Made by a program: the position numbers and the translations under genes. Below the pieces are notes generated by a model. The model did not search any database. It was not told where the DNA came from and saw only the letters and a program-made list of their open reading frames with translations. This document shows, piece by piece, positions 20,315 to 30,549 of a stretch of 64,000 nucleotides of DNA (position 1 is its first letter; each line of letters starts with the position of its first letter). This DNA is from Marinobacter sp. F4216 (GTDB taxonomy: Bacteria; Pseudomonadota; Gammaproteobacteria; Pseudomonadales; Oleiphilaceae), in NCBI RefSeq assembly GCF_019931195.1, contig NZ_JAIOUO010000003.1, positions 1 to 64,000 of the forward strand, given 5' to 3'.

Positions 20315-21379
20315 TCAGCCGAACAGCGCATCCATGCCAGCGCGATCCGGTTTTCGCACGACACCTTTTTCGGTGACAATCATATCGATAAGACTGGCCG
20401 GCGTAACATCAAACACGGGGTTGTAGACGTCGACGCCCTCCGGTGCCAAAGGAATACCCCGGATCGACTTTACTTCAGCATCGTCCCGTTCCTCAATGGG
20501 AATGTCCTGACCGGATACCAGCGCCATATCGACGGTGCTCGAAGGGGCAACCACCATGAAACCCACACCATGGTGTCTCGCCAAGACGGCCAGACTGTAG
20601 GTGCCAATCTTGTTGGCCACATCACCATTGGCGGTGATTCGGTCAGCGCCGACGATCACCCAGCGAACGTGACCCTGAGCCAGAATAGCCGCTGCCGCAC
20701 CGTCAGCGTTCAACGTGACCGGAATGCCGTCCTGCGCCAGTTCCCATGCTGTCAGGCGACTTCCCTGCAGCCAGGGGCGCGTTTCATCGGCATACACTCT
20801 GTCTAATAATTCGACCTCGTGCAGACGCCGGATGACCCCCAGGGCAGTGCCATACCCCCCCGTGGCCAGCGCCCCCGTATTGCAGTGAGTAAGCACCGAA
20901 ACAGGTTGGTCAGCGCCCATGGCTCTCAGGGCATGATCGGCCATGGCCAGATTGGCCGCCAGGTCTTCCTGGTGAATGGCCTTGGCCTCGTCCGCCAGTC
21001 GAGTCGCCGCCTCCTTCAGTGTGGCGCATTGCTCGAACACCGCCGTGACGCGCTGCAGCGCCCAGAACAGGTTAACCGCCGTGGGCCTGGAGGCCGCCAG
21101 TTCCTCAATTGCCCGGGAGACTTCTTCCCGCCAGTTGTCATCGGCGGCGTGGCGGGCCGCCAGTGCGGCCCCGTAGGCTGCGCTGATGCCAATCGCTGGA
21201 GCCCCCCTTACCACCATGTCGCGAATACACTGCGCAACTCCGCCAGCGCCTTCCGCTGTGATCCAATGCTCTTCGGCTGGCAACAACCGCTGATCCAGCA
21301 GGTCAAGGCTGTCGCCATGCCAACGCATCGCAACCGTTCCAATGCTTCGTAAAGGATTGGACTGACGGGTTTTATCCAT
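20315..21379 (-). CDS. mtnA: S-methyl-5-thioribose-1-phosphate isomerase
   Basis: MtnA isomerises methylthioribose-1-phosphate to methylthioribulose-1-phosphate in the methionine salvage pathway. The 354-residue protein has the family motifs [36 protein letters not shown] (with the active-site Cys), [17 protein letters not shown] and [18 protein letters not shown]. It is divergent from the methylthioadenosine deaminase gene across 122 bases. The same pair exists in Pseudomonas aeruginosa (PA3169/PA3170), where MTA is deaminated before phosphorolysis. Confidence 0.95.
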   Translation of the reverse strand: MDKTRQSNPLRSIGTVAMRWHGDSLDLLDQRLLPAEEHWITAEGAGGVAQCIRDMVVRGAPAIGISAAYGAALAARHAADDNWREEVSRAIEELAASRPTAVNLFWALQRVTAVFEQCATLKEAATRLADEAKAIHQEDLAANLAMADHALRAMGADQPVSVLTHCNTGALATGGYGTALGVIRRLHEVELLDRVYADETRPWLQGSRLTAWELAQDGIPVTLNADGAAAAILAQGHVRWVIVGADRITANGDVANKIGTYSLAVLARHHGVGFMVVAPSSTVDMALVSGQDIPIEERDDAEVKSIRGIPLAPEGVDVYNPVFDVTPASLIDMIVTEKGVVRKPDRAGMDALFG

Positions 21380-21402
21380 TCGCGCACTCCGTTTGTGAAA
21401 CG

Positions 21403-21443
21403 CTGAAAAGCCGCAGTATAACGTTTATACTAGCCAGCTACAT
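21403..21443. promoter_or_regulatory. Divergent overlapping promoter elements between mtnA and mtaD
   Basis: AGTATAA (21415-21421) and TTATACT (21425-21431) form a perfect inverted repeat around CGT. Each arm contains a TATACT -10 hexamer on the strand it would serve: plus strand 21426-21431 towards mtaD, minus strand 21420-21415 towards mtnA. The rightward -10 has CTGAAA at 17-base spacing (21403-21408). The leftward -35 is poor. Overlapping promoters would make the two genes compete for or share polymerase. Confidence 0.45.
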
Positions 21444-21501
21444 TTTCACGACTGGCCCATTTCACACGGGTAACTGAGGCCCCGGTAACCAAGGCAGGTA
21501 T

Positions 21502-22842
21502 ATGACCGCAGACACCATCACCGCAGCCGATATCCGCATCAATGCCCGGTGGCTGATCCCCATCGAACCCAGAGGCGTTGTGCTGGACCATCAGGCGGTC
21601 ATCATCACAGGCAGCAGGATCACTGCCGTGGTTTCCCAGGAGCAGGCGGATGCCGACTACCGCACCCGGGAAACGGTGGACCTGCCCAGTCACGTGGTCA
21701 TGCCCGGCCTGATCAATGTCCACGGCCACGCGGCCATGTCCCTGTTCCGGGGAATGGCGGATGACTTGCCCCTGATGACCTGGCTTAATGAACACATCTG
21801 GCCGGCCGAGGGCGCATTCGTGTGCGAACAGTTCATTGCCGATGGGACCCAGCTCGCCATGGCAGAGATGTTACGCACCGGGACCACCACCTTTTCAGAC
21901 ATGTATTTCTTCCCGGAAATCGCTGCCCAGACGGCCTTTGACGCAGGTATGCGCGCCCAGATTGCCTTTCCACTGCTGGATTTCCCCACCGCCTGGGGCA
22001 ATGGTCCGGACGAATACCTGAGTAAAGGGGAAGCGTTCATCAATGCATGGCGGGAAAACGAGTTCATTTTTCCAGCTGTTGGCCCGCACGCGCCGTACAC
22101 CGTATCCGATGCTCCGATGAAAAAGGCCATCGACCTGAGCAATCGAACCGCCACCCCTATCCAGATCCATTTGCACGAAACCGCCTTTGAGGTCGCAGAA
22201 GCCACGGAAAAACTGGGCCAGCGCCCGGTCGCTCGCATGAACGATCTGGGCCTGCTGGGCCCCAACACCCAGTGCGTGCACATGACTCAAATGGACGATG
22301 CCGATATTGAAACCATCGCCTCCACCGGTGCACACATTGTCCACTGCCCGGAGTCCAATCTTAAGCTGGCCAGCGGCCTCTGCCCTGTGCAGAAACTGAT
22401 CGACGCCGGTATCAATGTCGCCATCGGTACCGATGGCGCCGCCAGTAACAACGACCTGGATTTATTTGGCGAACTGCAGACTGCCGCGATGCTGGCCAAA
22501 GTCGTGGCCGGCGATGCCGCCGCTCTGTCCGCCCATGACGCGCTGGCCATGGCCACGCTGAACAGCGCCAAGGCCCTTGGTCGGGAACAGGAACTGGGCT
22601 CCCTGAAAGCCGGAAAACTGGCGGACATCATCGCCGTTGATCTGAGCGATCCATTCATCCAGCCGGTATACGATCCGGCATCTCACCTGGTGTACAGCAA
22701 TCATGGCCGCGCAGTAAGCCACAGCTGGATTCACGGCGTACCTCAGGTACAGGACGGTCGCTTAACCCGAATTGATGTGGCAGACCTTATGCTTCGGGTG
22801 GATGACTGGCGCGAGCGCATCCGCAACCAACAGAATTCGTAA
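21502..22842 (+). CDS. mtaD: 5-methylthioadenosine / S-adenosylhomocysteine deaminase
   Basis: Zinc amidohydrolase of the TRZ/ATZ family. The 446-residue protein has the metal-binding VHGHAAMS (His74, His76), HIWPAEG (substrate binding), the HLHET motif and the C-terminal [14 protein letters not shown] with the catalytic Asp. In Pseudomonas the orthologue in the same gene order (PA3170) deaminates methylthioadenosine to methylthioinosine, which a separate phosphorylase then splits to the MtnA substrate. It heads a rightward run mtaD-ubiG-mupP-yciK. Confidence 0.9.
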   Translation: MTADTITAADIRINARWLIPIEPRGVVLDHQAVIITGSRITAVVSQEQADADYRTRETVDLPSHVVMPGLINVHGHAAMSLFRGMADDLPLMTWLNEHIWPAEGAFVCEQFIADGTQLAMAEMLRTGTTTFSDMYFFPEIAAQTAFDAGMRAQIAFPLLDFPTAWGNGPDEYLSKGEAFINAWRENEFIFPAVGPHAPYTVSDAPMKKAIDLSNRTATPIQIHLHETAFEVAEATEKLGQRPVARMNDLGLLGPNTQCVHMTQMDDADIETIASTGAHIVHCPESNLKLASGLCPVQKLIDAGINVAIGTDGAASNNDLDLFGELQTAAMLAKVVAGDAAALSAHDALAMATLNSAKALGREQELGSLKAGKLADIIAVDLSDPFIQPVYDPASHLVYSNHGRAVSHSWIHGVPQVQDGRLTRIDVADLMLRVDDWRERIRNQQNS

Positions 22843-22868
22843 ACGACTCAATACCCCTTCAGCAGGTA

Positions 22869-23594
22869 ATGCGAACCATGAACAACCAGAATGTCGACAG
22901 TAACGAAATTGCCAAGTTTGAGGCTCTGGCGAGTCGCTGGTGGGATCCGACCAGCGAGTTCCGGCCACTGCACGACATCAACCCCCTGCGGCTGAACTAC
23001 ATCGACGAGCGTGTGTCCCTGGCCGGCAAGCGTGTCCTGGACGTGGGCTGCGGCGGCGGCCTTCTGTCAGAGGGCATGGCCCAGCGCGGTGCTCACGTGA
23101 CCGGAATCGATATGGGCGAAGCCCCGCTTTCGGTCGCCAGGCTCCATGGACTGGAAAGCGGCGTGGAGGTGGATTACCGCCAGACGACCGTTGAAGAACT
23201 GGCGCAGGATCCTGAACACGCAGGCCAGTACGATGTGGTGACCTGTCTTGAAATGCTGGAACACGTGCCCGATCCATCATCCGTCATCAAGGCCTGCTCC
23301 GCTATGCTGAAGCCCGGCGGCCATATGTTTGTGTCCACCATCAACCGCAATCCGAAGTCGTTCCTGTTCGCGATCGTGGGTGCCGAGTACGTGCTCAATC
23401 TGCTGCCCAAGGGCACCCACGAGTGGAAGAAGTTTATCCGCCCATCGGAGATGTCGGATTACCTGCGCCACGCGAATCTTGAGGTGCTGGAGCTCACGGG
23501 CATGACGTACAACCCGATCACCAAAATTTACAAGCTGGGTCGGGATGTGGATGTTAATTACTTGATGCACGCGAAGGACACCCGTGAAGCCTGA
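22869..23594 (+). CDS. ubiG: Ubiquinone biosynthesis O-methyltransferase
   Basis: UbiG carries out both O-methylations of ubiquinone synthesis. The 241-residue protein has the family N-terminus ([20 protein letters not shown]), the SAM-binding [16 protein letters not shown] motif, and the membrane-binding insertion region. Two starts are possible, ATG at 22869 or 22878. It overlaps the next gene by 11 bases, indicating coupling. Order and overlap match the Pseudomonas ubiG-mupP-yciK cluster. Confidence 0.93.
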   Translation: MRTMNNQNVDSNEIAKFEALASRWWDPTSEFRPLHDINPLRLNYIDERVSLAGKRVLDVGCGGGLLSEGMAQRGAHVTGIDMGEAPLSVARLHGLESGVEVDYRQTTVEELAQDPEHAGQYDVVTCLEMLEHVPDPSSVIKACSAMLKPGGHMFVSTINRNPKSFLFAIVGAEYVLNLLPKGTHEWKKFIRPSEMSDYLRHANLEVLELTGMTYNPITKIYKLGRDVDVNYLMHAKDTREA

Positions 23595-24249
23595 GCAAAC
23601 TCCGTCAGCCGTCCTGTTTGACCTGGATGGCACCCTGATCGACACCGCCCCGGACTTTATTCGCTGCCTGAACCTGCTCAGGCAGCAGCACGGCCTCGCC
23701 GCCCTGCCCGCTGAGCACATTCGCCGGTCGGTCTCCAACGGTGCAAGAGCCATGATTCGTGTGGGTTTTGGTCTGGAACCCGAGCATCCGGATTATCTGG
23801 ACAAGCACACCGCCTTTCTGGACCTCTACGAACTGGGCGTCGCCGAAGAGACCACCCTGTTCAGCGGCATGGATGAGATACTACGCTCACTGGAAGCCCG
23901 CGACATCCCATGGGGCATTGTGACCAATAAACCGGTTCGCTTTGCCGCGCCGCTCGTGGAGGCCCTCGGTCTGGGCCCGCGCTGTGCCACGCTCATCTGC
24001 CCGGATCATGTCAGCCAGCGCAAACCCCATCCTGAACCACTGTTCCTTGCCTGCGAGCAAATCGGAGCTACCCCGGAAAATGCCATCTACGTTGGCGACC
24101 ATGTACGGGATATAGAGTCTGGGCGTAATGCCGGCATGCAAACCATTGCGGTGCGCTATGGTTACATTGAGAAACCGGAAACAGTGGATCTGTGGGGCGC
24201 GGACCGGATTGCCGACACCGTCAGCGACCTGGCAAAGCTGTTACAATAA
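23584..24249 (+). CDS. mupP: HAD phosphatase, N-acetylmuramic acid 6-phosphate phosphatase (MupP)
   Basis: The protein has the HAD motif I DLDGT (Asp13, Asp15), motif II/III features (IVTNKP, KPHPEP) and motif [13 protein letters not shown]. It resembles phosphoglycolate phosphatase Gph. I call it MupP because in Pseudomonas the gene between ubiG and yciK is MupP, which dephosphorylates MurNAc-6-P in the anhMurNAc-to-UDP-MurNAc peptidoglycan recycling route. That is inference from context; a Gph role remains possible. It overlaps ubiG by 11 bases and uses GTG as start. Confidence 0.8.
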   Translation: MKPEQTPSAVLFDLDGTLIDTAPDFIRCLNLLRQQHGLAALPAEHIRRSVSNGARAMIRVGFGLEPEHPDYLDKHTAFLDLYELGVAEETTLFSGMDEILRSLEARDIPWGIVTNKPVRFAAPLVEALGLGPRCATLICPDHVSQRKPHPEPLFLACEQIGATPENAIYVGDHVRDIESGRNAGMQTIAVRYGYIEKPETVDLWGADRIADTVSDLAKLLQ

Positions 24250-24305
24250 CGACCGCAAAAGATTTAGGGTTGCCGATACGCAACCGCCTGACACGGAGAC
24301 AGGTT

Positions 24306-25055
24306 ATGCAAGATTACCAAGCACCCGCCGACCTACTGCAGGACCGCATCGTTATGGTGACGGGCGCCGGCAGTGGCATTGGCCGGGCTGCCGCCATCGC
24401 TTATGCGGCACACGGGGCCACGGTGATTCTGATGGGGCGCACGGTGTCCAAGCTGGAGGCTGTGTACGACGAAATTGAAGCCGCCGGCTACCCGCAACCT
24501 GCCATCGTGCCCATGAACTTTGACGGTGCCGCGGTCAAGGAATACGAAGAACTGGCCATGACCATCGAAGAAAACTTTGGCCGGCTGGACGGCATCCTGC
24601 ACAACGCCGCCATTCTGGGCGATCGCAGCCCGATCGAGCTGTACGACCCGGAGACCTGGAATCAGGTCATGCACGTGAACGCGACCGCGCCGTTCCTGCT
24701 CAGCCGCGCCATGATCCCGTTGCTGCGCCAGTCTACCGATGCCTCAGTGATCTTCACCTCGTCAGGTGTAGGCCGCAAGGGACGGGCGTACTGGGGAGCC
24801 TACGCGGTATCCAAGTTCGCGGTGGAAGGCCTCACACAGGTACTGGCCGACGAATTGGATGACGAGCGCCACAATGTGCGCGTGAACAGCCTGAACCCCG
24901 GTGCCACCCGTACCAACATGCGCGCCCATGCCTACCCGGCCGAAAATCCGCAACAGAATCCTGCGCCGGAAGAGCTCATGCCCATATACCTGTACCTGAT
25001 GGGCAAAGACAGCAAGGGCGTGAACGGTCAGCAGCTCGACGCGCAACCCAAGTAA
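24306..25055 (+). CDS. YciK-family short-chain dehydrogenase
   Basis: Classical SDR with the NAD(P)-binding TGAGSGIGRA (about 19-28), the HNAAILGDRS segment, the active-site Ser and the YAVSKFAVEG motif with Tyr and Lys. The 249-residue length fits YciK. Its physiological substrate is unknown. The ATG at 24306 has GGAG seven bases upstream. Its TAA overlaps the ATG of the next gene (TAATG), so the two are coupled. Confidence 0.88.
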   Translation: MQDYQAPADLLQDRIVMVTGAGSGIGRAAAIAYAAHGATVILMGRTVSKLEAVYDEIEAAGYPQPAIVPMNFDGAAVKEYEELAMTIEENFGRLDGILHNAAILGDRSPIELYDPETWNQVMHVNATAPFLLSRAMIPLLRQSTDASVIFTSSGVGRKGRAYWGAYAVSKFAVEGLTQVLADELDDERHNVRVNSLNPGATRTNMRAHAYPAENPQQNPAPEELMPIYLYLMGKDSKGVNGQQLDAQPK

Positions 25056-25288
25056 TGGAACTGCTGTTTTACACCACATCCAACTGCCACCTGTGTGAGG
25101 TGGCAGAGAACCTGCTGATCCACACGCCCATGCCGAAGCCCGTTCCGGTGGATGTTGTGGATATCGCGCAGTCAGAATCACTGGTGGAAAAGTACGGCAC
25201 GCGCATTCCGGTGTTGCGACGCAACGATACCGGCGCGGAACTGGACTGGCCGTTCACCAAAGACGACTTAATCACGTTTCTTGAATGA
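25055..25288 (+). CDS. Glutaredoxin-like protein (DUF836 family)
   Basis: The 77-residue protein has a thioredoxin-like fold with a CHLC redox motif (Cys11, Cys14) and the conserved cis-proline segment TRIPVL. It matches the glutaredoxin-like DUF836 family common in proteobacteria. Its partner is unknown. Its start codon overlaps the stop of the yciK gene, and yaaA follows 13 bases after its stop. Confidence 0.85.
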   Translation: MELLFYTTSNCHLCEVAENLLIHTPMPKPVPVDVVDIAQSESLVEKYGTRIPVLRRNDTGAELDWPFTKDDLITFLE

Positions 25289-25301
25289 GGATAGCCCCGC
25301 C

Positions 25302-26072
25302 ATGTTGATGGTTATATCCCCCGCCAAGACGCTCGACTACGAAAGCCCGCTGGCCACAGAGCGCCACACCCAACCGGACTTTCTGGACGATGCCTGTGAA
25401 CTGATTGATCAGCTCAAGGAGTTGGAGCCGCACCAGATCAGTAATCTGATGAGCATCAGTGAAAAGCTCGGCCAGCTGAATGCCGAGCGCTTCCAGAGCT
25501 GGCACACACCGTTCACCCCGGACAACGCCCGCCAGGCCGTTCTGGCCTTCAAGGGTGACGTCTACACCGGTCTGGATGCCGCCAGTTTCAGCGAGAAAGA
25601 CTTCGACTTCGCCCAGAAGCACCTGAGGATGTTGTCCGGCCTGTATGGACTCCTTAAGCCTCTGGACCTGATGCAGCCCTACCGTCTGGAAATGGGCACC
25701 AAGTTTGAAAACAACCGGGGCAAGGATCTCTATGCCTTCTGGGGCAGCAAGCTGACCGACGAAATCAACCGGCTGCTGGCCGAGGACGATGACGTACTCG
25801 TCAACCTGGCCTCCAACGAGTACTTCAAAAGCATTCAGAAGAAGAAACTGAACGGTCGGCTGATTACCCCACAGTTCAAAGACTGGAAGAACGGCCAGTA
25901 CAAGATGATCAGCTTCTACGCCAAGAAGGCCCGGGGCCTGATGTGCCGGTACGCCATCCAGAACCAGATCACCCAGGCGGACGATCTCAAGGGTTTTAAC
26001 CTTGAAGGCTATTATTTCAGCCACGAACAGTCAGATACCAACAACTGGGTATTCCTTCGGGATGAACAATAG
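25302..26072 (+). CDS. yaaA: Peroxide stress protein YaaA
   Basis: YaaA lowers intracellular free iron and protects against peroxide damage in E. coli; the fold is a DNA-binding cradle. This 256-residue protein starts [16 protein letters not shown] and has the family motifs [12 protein letters not shown]-like ([22 protein letters not shown]) and [10 protein letters not shown] near the middle, plus VIVFFAKKARG-type [13 protein letters not shown]. The ATG at 25302 gives the family start; an in-frame upstream ATG at 25281 overlaps the previous gene. It belongs to the yciK-grx-yaaA run. Confidence 0.92.
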   Translation: MLMVISPAKTLDYESPLATERHTQPDFLDDACELIDQLKELEPHQISNLMSISEKLGQLNAERFQSWHTPFTPDNARQAVLAFKGDVYTGLDAASFSEKDFDFAQKHLRMLSGLYGLLKPLDLMQPYRLEMGTKFENNRGKDLYAFWGSKLTDEINRLLAEDDDVLVNLASNEYFKSIQKKKLNGRLITPQFKDWKNGQYKMISFYAKKARGLMCRYAIQNQITQADDLKGFNLEGYYFSHEQSDTNNWVFLRDEQ

Positions 26073-26106
26073 AATTTCCGACGCTTAAAGACAGAGACCG
26101 TAATCT

Positions 26107-26307
26107 ATGAACGAAGCAGTATTCTCCCAAATCGCCATGCTGGTACTTCTCACCGGGCTCATCACCTGGATGGGATTTATCGTGTGGGATCTGGCGAAAA
26201 AATCCAAGGCCGGCCGGTTCGGTACCATTACTCTGTTCATCGTACTCGGCGCTGGTGTCGTCGGTTTTATCGTGAAGACCGTTCTGGTCGAAATCATGGA
26301 TTTGTGA
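26107..26307 (+). CDS. DUF2788 small membrane protein
   Basis: The 66-residue protein has two predicted transmembrane helices (about 9-28 and 41-60) separated by a basic loop (AKKSKAGR). It matches DUF2788 small inner-membrane proteins of Pseudomonas-like bacteria. The function is unknown. It ends 4 bases before the inverted-repeat element at 26312, so that element inserted immediately after the stop codon without harming the gene. Confidence 0.85.
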   Translation: MNEAVFSQIAMLVLLTGLITWMGFIVWDLAKKSKAGRFGTITLFIVLGAGVVGFIVKTVLVEIMDL

Positions 26308-26311
26308 CGCT

Positions 26312-26578
26312 AGGGAGCCTCTGTACAACTCCGCATCACCTCTGGCATTCAGAGCACTTCACAATCAAGGCGTGATTTTGCAGGAATGTCAGGACCTTTC
26401 AAGAAATCACAACGTAGAGTGTGAACTGCTCTGAAAGCCCCGAACGGCTTACTCTGAAGGCGGCACCTGCGGTGTTGCGGCCCTTGCCAAGGACTACGGC
26501 CATTGGCTGCGATCCGCGCCTTGCAGCTACCGCCTTCAGAGCAAGCAGAGGCGATTCGGAGTTGTACAGAGGCTCCCT
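26312..26578. mobile_element. MITE-like 267-bp inverted-repeat element
   Basis: The two ends are a perfect 22-bp inverted repeat: AGGGAGCCTCTGTACAACTC then CG at 26312-26333, and its complement at 26557-26578. Similarity continues inwards for about ten more bases with mismatches (ATCRCCTCTG). Inside is a second inverted repeat (CTCTGAAGGCGG, 26452-26463; CCGCCTTCAGAG, 26530-26541). There is no transposase gene. The tips resemble those of IS5-like insertion sequences, which would make it a non-autonomous derivative or internally deleted IS. I could not find an exact target-site duplication. Confidence 0.75.
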
Positions 26579-26662
26579 CCTACTTTACGGCTGCCAGCCG
26601 GTGGCCGTATCATCCTTCCCCTTTCCCGTTTCAGCCCATTGAAGATTCAAGGATCCAGCCTG

Positions 26663-27589
26663 ATGTGGTTTCGCAACGCCCGTGTTTTCCGTTTCACCAA
26701 ACCCTTTGACATCTCGGCCGAGGAGTTAGAGGACAAGCTTCAGGCCGACGCCTTTAAACCCTGTGGTCCTCAGGAAACCAGCCGCCAGGGCTGGGTACCG
26801 CCACTGGGCAAGCATGGCGAACAGCTGGTACACAGTGCCGGCGGTTATCACCTGATTGCCCTGCGCAAGGAAGAGAAAATCCTGCCGGGTCCGGTCGTCA
26901 AGGAAGCGGTTGAAGAACGGGCCGAAGCCATTGAACTGGAACAGAGCCGGAAAGTGCGTCGCAAGGAAAAGGACGAGATCAAGGAACAGGTCATGCTGGA
27001 AATGCTGCCTCAGGCTTTTTCCAGGAATCGCCGCTGTTATGCCTACCTGGCGCCGAAAGACGGCGTGCTCGTGGTTGATGCTGGCTCGGCAAAACAGGCG
27101 GAAGACCTGGCTTCCACGCTGCGCAAGAGCCTGGGTTCACTGCCTGTCCGTCCGCCGGCACTGGAACAGGCGCCGGCCTTTACCTTTACCGGCTGGCTGA
27201 ACGAAACCATCGACCTACCTGCTGCCATTACCCTGGGTAGCGAGTGCGAACTCAAGGATCCGTCCGAAGACGGCGGCGTGGTGCGTTGCAAGGGCCTGGA
27301 TCTGAAAGCCGACGAAATCCGTAACCACCTGGATGCCGGCATGCAGGTAACCCGTCTGGCTCTGACCTGGGATGAAAACGTGTCGTTCGTTCTGGACGAG
27401 GAGTTTGGCATTCGCCGTATCAAATTCGGTGAAACCATTCAGGACCAGCTGGACGATGTAGACGCCGACGATGCCGTCGCCAAGTTCGACGCTGCCTTCA
27501 CGCTGATGACTCTGGAACTGGCCCGACTGATTCCGGGGCTGCTGGAAGCCATGGGCGGTGAGGACCGCTCTGCCATCATCGAAGAATAA
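26663..27589 (+). CDS. rdgC: Recombination-associated protein RdgC
   Basis: RdgC is a ring-forming, sequence-independent DNA-binding protein that restrains RecA and associates with the nucleoid. The 308-residue protein starts MWFRNARVFRFT and has the family's R-Q-GW-PP-G segment (RQGWVPPLG), LPQAFSR-like LLPQAFSRNRR and the C-terminal TLEL..LIPGLLEAMGG. ATG 26663 has AAGGA nine bases upstream. The MITE-like element lies just upstream and may now contribute to or separate its promoter. Confidence 0.93.
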   Translation: MWFRNARVFRFTKPFDISAEELEDKLQADAFKPCGPQETSRQGWVPPLGKHGEQLVHSAGGYHLIALRKEEKILPGPVVKEAVEERAEAIELEQSRKVRRKEKDEIKEQVMLEMLPQAFSRNRRCYAYLAPKDGVLVVDAGSAKQAEDLASTLRKSLGSLPVRPPALEQAPAFTFTGWLNETIDLPAAITLGSECELKDPSEDGGVVRCKGLDLKADEIRNHLDAGMQVTRLALTWDENVSFVLDEEFGIRRIKFGETIQDQLDDVDADDAVAKFDAAFTLMTLELARLIPGLLEAMGGEDRSAIIEE

Positions 27590-27609
27590 AGCCCCCGGCA
27601 AGGGCGCCG

Positions 27610-30354
27610 TCAGTAGGTGTCCTTGCCCAGCCGCTCCCGCTGCCAGTCTTTTTCCGGTTCGTTCAGCACCAGCCGCAGGTCCATAACCTCTTCTTCGTGG
27701 TTGTATTTCACCTCAAATCCCAGATGCTCCGCGAGGCTCAGCATGGGCCGGTTGTCCGGTAGCACATTGCCCACCATTTCCACCGTTCCCCGCTCCCGGC
27801 AGTAATCGATCATTTTTTGCATCAGCGTGATACCAAGACCCTCGCCTTTCATCTTGTCGTGCACCATCACAGCAAACTCGCACCGCAGGTTATCGGCGTC
27901 GGTCCAGGTGCGTACCGTACCGAGGGTTTCCTCCCCTTCCCCATCCTCCCGGGGCGCGTTGGCGATGAACACCATTTCCCGGTCGTAATCGATCTGGACC
28001 ATCTGGGCGACGTCCTCCCGGGAGAAATGCTTGCGGTACTGGAAAAACCGGTAGCGGATGGATTCCGGTGACTGGAGCTCGTGAAACACACGGTGCGCCG
28101 GCTCATCTTCCGCCAGTACAGGCCGGATAATGACCCGTCGGCCGGATTTGGGCAGCACAATCCACTCTTCCAGCTCCCTTGGGTAGGGCTGAATAATGGG
28201 TCTGCCCGCCTGATCGGACAGGTTAACCGCGGTGTTGACCGCGACCGCGCCCTGATGATTGAACAACAGGGGTGAAATCTCCAGCCCCTTGATCTCCGGG
28301 ATATCAATCACGATCTGGGACAGGGTGACCAGTGTTTCCGTCACCGCCCGGATATCTTCCTCCGGCCTCAGGCTGTGCTCCTTGAGCAGTTTGTACATGT
28401 AGGTGCGGCGGAGCAGCTCCCGGGCCAGCACCATGTTAAGCGGCGGCAGGGCAATCTGCCGGTCGGTCTTCACATTAATCTGAGCACCGGCAGCGCCGCA
28501 AACCACCAGAGGCCCAAACACCGGATCCCGGGTGATCCCCACACTGAACTCGATGCCGCCCACGTGCTGGTAGGAATACTGAACCGCAAATCCGAGGAAT
28601 CCACTGTCCGGGAAATGCAGCTGGTAATCCTCCATCAGGAAGCGACAGGCCTCGATAATGGCCTGCTCACTGTTCAGCTTCTGGATCGTACCCTTGTAGC
28701 GCCGCTGGGTCGGGCTGAGCTTGAGGAATGGATGACACACCTGCTCGTGGATAATGGAAACGTCGACGGGGCGTCGCTCTACCGCAAAAACGGCCAGTAC
28801 TTCATCCACATCGTCACAGTAGATGGTATCGACGGTACTGATGCCGTAGTCGCTGATCAGGTCCCGGGCTTCCCGGTTAGACAGGTGGTAACGACCGTCG
28901 TTCAGGGCTTTCCTGACCACCCGCCGGGTCACGCTGCGATCGATAAAATGGTCGGTAAAGGACTCCGGCGTCTCGGTTAGCAGGCGCTGCACCCGCTGAT
29001 GCCGGATGTGCTGCATGAAGGCCGTCACGGCCTTTTCCGGACTGAAGAAGGAAGGTATTCCGGCCCGGTAGAACTCTTCCCGGGAATCCATCACCGTACT
29101 TTGCCCCAGCCAGCAGGTAAACACATTAAGCCGGGTGCCCCTGGATGCATGAACCACCGCGTCAGCGATTTGCAGGTTATCCTCGGTCAGGCTCGGGGCG
29201 TACATCACCAGAACGTTGGCCACCTCCGGATCCCTGCCCAATATCTGGATGACTTTGGAGTAAAGCTCGGGCGAGGCATCGTAGTTCAGGTCAATCGGAT
29301 TCCTTCGGGTCCAGTAGGGCGGCAGCAGTTCCGCCAGCGCATCCACTGATTTTTCCGATAACTGGGCCAGTTCTCCGTCCAGATGGTCCAACCGGTCCAC
29401 TGCCAGCACCCCGGGCCCAACTCCATTGGCCATGATAACCAGCCCCTCCCGGCGCAGAGGACGCATCCGGGTCAGGGTTTCCAGGGCATCGAACATCTGC
29501 CCCAAGCCATCCACCCGCAGCACCCCGGCACGCTGCAGCATGGCGTCGTAGATCGGATCGCTTCGCGTCACGCCGGCGGGCAGGTCGTGGGGCACCCACT
29601 CGGATTCCGGCACCCGTCCGGATTTCACCGCAATCACTGGCTTGGTCCGGGAAGCCACCCGAACCGCAGACATAAACCGGCTGGGATTGGGTATATTCTC
29701 GATATGCAACAAAATCGCGCGGGTCTGGGAGTCCTGCGCGAGATAGTCGATCAGATCGTCGTGATCGATATCCATCCCGTCACCCAGCGTCAGGAAATAG
29801 GAAAAGCCGACGCCCCGGGCAAACGCCCAGTCAATGACCGAACTGGCAATGGTACCGGACTGACCAATGAAGGCGACCCGGCCGGGAATAACGCCCATGT
29901 GGGCATAGGTAGCGTTGAGATTTCGCTTGGGCACCATGACACCAATGGTGTTAGGCCCAAGCACCCGCACCCCGGTTTCCCGAGCCGCTTCGCGCACGGC
30001 ATACATCAGAGGCTGGCCGGTTTTGCTGTGGGTCCGGGACATACCACCGGTCATGACGATGGCAGTCCTAACGCCCGCCTCTCCCAATCGGCGAATCGCC
30101 TTGGCGACGGTCTCGGGCGGCGTACAGATAATGGCGAGGTCCGGAGAAAAATCCATCCGGGATACTTTTTTGACGCAGGGCACACCGTGCACGTTGTCGT
30201 AATCGTTCTGGTTAACCACCAGCAAACGCCCGGCGTATTCCCCACCCATCAGATTCCGCAACACCATACCACCGAGGCTGTCGGCCCGCTCCGAGGCACC
30301 AATAACCGCAATCGAATCAGGATTGAACAGGCTTTCCAGGTAACGGGTGCTCAA
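27610..30354 (-). CDS. Protein lysine acetyltransferase (Pat/PatZ-like): ADP-forming acyl-CoA synthetase domains plus GNAT domain
   Basis: A 914-residue protein with the PatZ architecture. It has a CoA-binding domain (SIAVIGASERADSLGGMVLRN-type start), a succinyl-CoA-ligase-like domain, an ATP-grasp domain (about 490-700) and a C-terminal GNAT domain (about 745-900, with GEGLGITLMQKMIDYCRERG). Such proteins acetylate lysines of acetyl-CoA synthetase and other enzymes; the synthetase half is usually inactive and regulatory. The start is TTG at 30354 with GGGAG upstream. It is divergent from a deacetylase-family gene across 195 bases. Confidence 0.88.
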   Translation of the reverse strand: MSTRYLESLFNPDSIAVIGASERADSLGGMVLRNLMGGEYAGRLLVVNQNDYDNVHGVPCVKKVSRMDFSPDLAIICTPPETVAKAIRRLGEAGVRTAIVMTGGMSRTHSKTGQPLMYAVREAARETGVRVLGPNTIGVMVPKRNLNATYAHMGVIPGRVAFIGQSGTIASSVIDWAFARGVGFSYFLTLGDGMDIDHDDLIDYLAQDSQTRAILLHIENIPNPSRFMSAVRVASRTKPVIAVKSGRVPESEWVPHDLPAGVTRSDPIYDAMLQRAGVLRVDGLGQMFDALETLTRMRPLRREGLVIMANGVGPGVLAVDRLDHLDGELAQLSEKSVDALAELLPPYWTRRNPIDLNYDASPELYSKVIQILGRDPEVANVLVMYAPSLTEDNLQIADAVVHASRGTRLNVFTCWLGQSTVMDSREEFYRAGIPSFFSPEKAVTAFMQHIRHQRVQRLLTETPESFTDHFIDRSVTRRVVRKALNDGRYHLSNREARDLISDYGISTVDTIYCDDVDEVLAVFAVERRPVDVSIIHEQVCHPFLKLSPTQRRYKGTIQKLNSEQAIIEACRFLMEDYQLHFPDSGFLGFAVQYSYQHVGGIEFSVGITRDPVFGPLVVCGAAGAQINVKTDRQIALPPLNMVLARELLRRTYMYKLLKEHSLRPEEDIRAVTETLVTLSQIVIDIPEIKGLEISPLLFNHQGAVAVNTAVNLSDQAGRPIIQPYPRELEEWIVLPKSGRRVIIRPVLAEDEPAHRVFHELQSPESIRYRFFQYRKHFSREDVAQMVQIDYDREMVFIANAPREDGEGEETLGTVRTWTDADNLRCEFAVMVHDKMKGEGLGITLMQKMIDYCRERGTVEMVGNVLPDNRPMLSLAEHLGFEVKYNHEEEVMDLRLVLNEPEKDWQRERLGKDTY

Positions 30355-30549
30355 GCTGGCGGTCTCCCTGCGACAAGAAATTTGGCAATAAATTCAAAGA
30401 AATACTAATACTTATGAGTTTAGCCCGATCCCGGACCAGAAACATTAACGGGGCATGACCATCCGACTACAACCAAAGAACGGGGCAGCCCCTTGCCATC
30501 CCTGATACCATGATCCAAAACAATAGCAATTACAGAGTATTGATCAGGT

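Noticed and set aside
26421-26642. 73-codon frame inside the MITE-like element
   Set aside because: It spans the internal inverted repeats and the element boundary and does not resemble a transposase.
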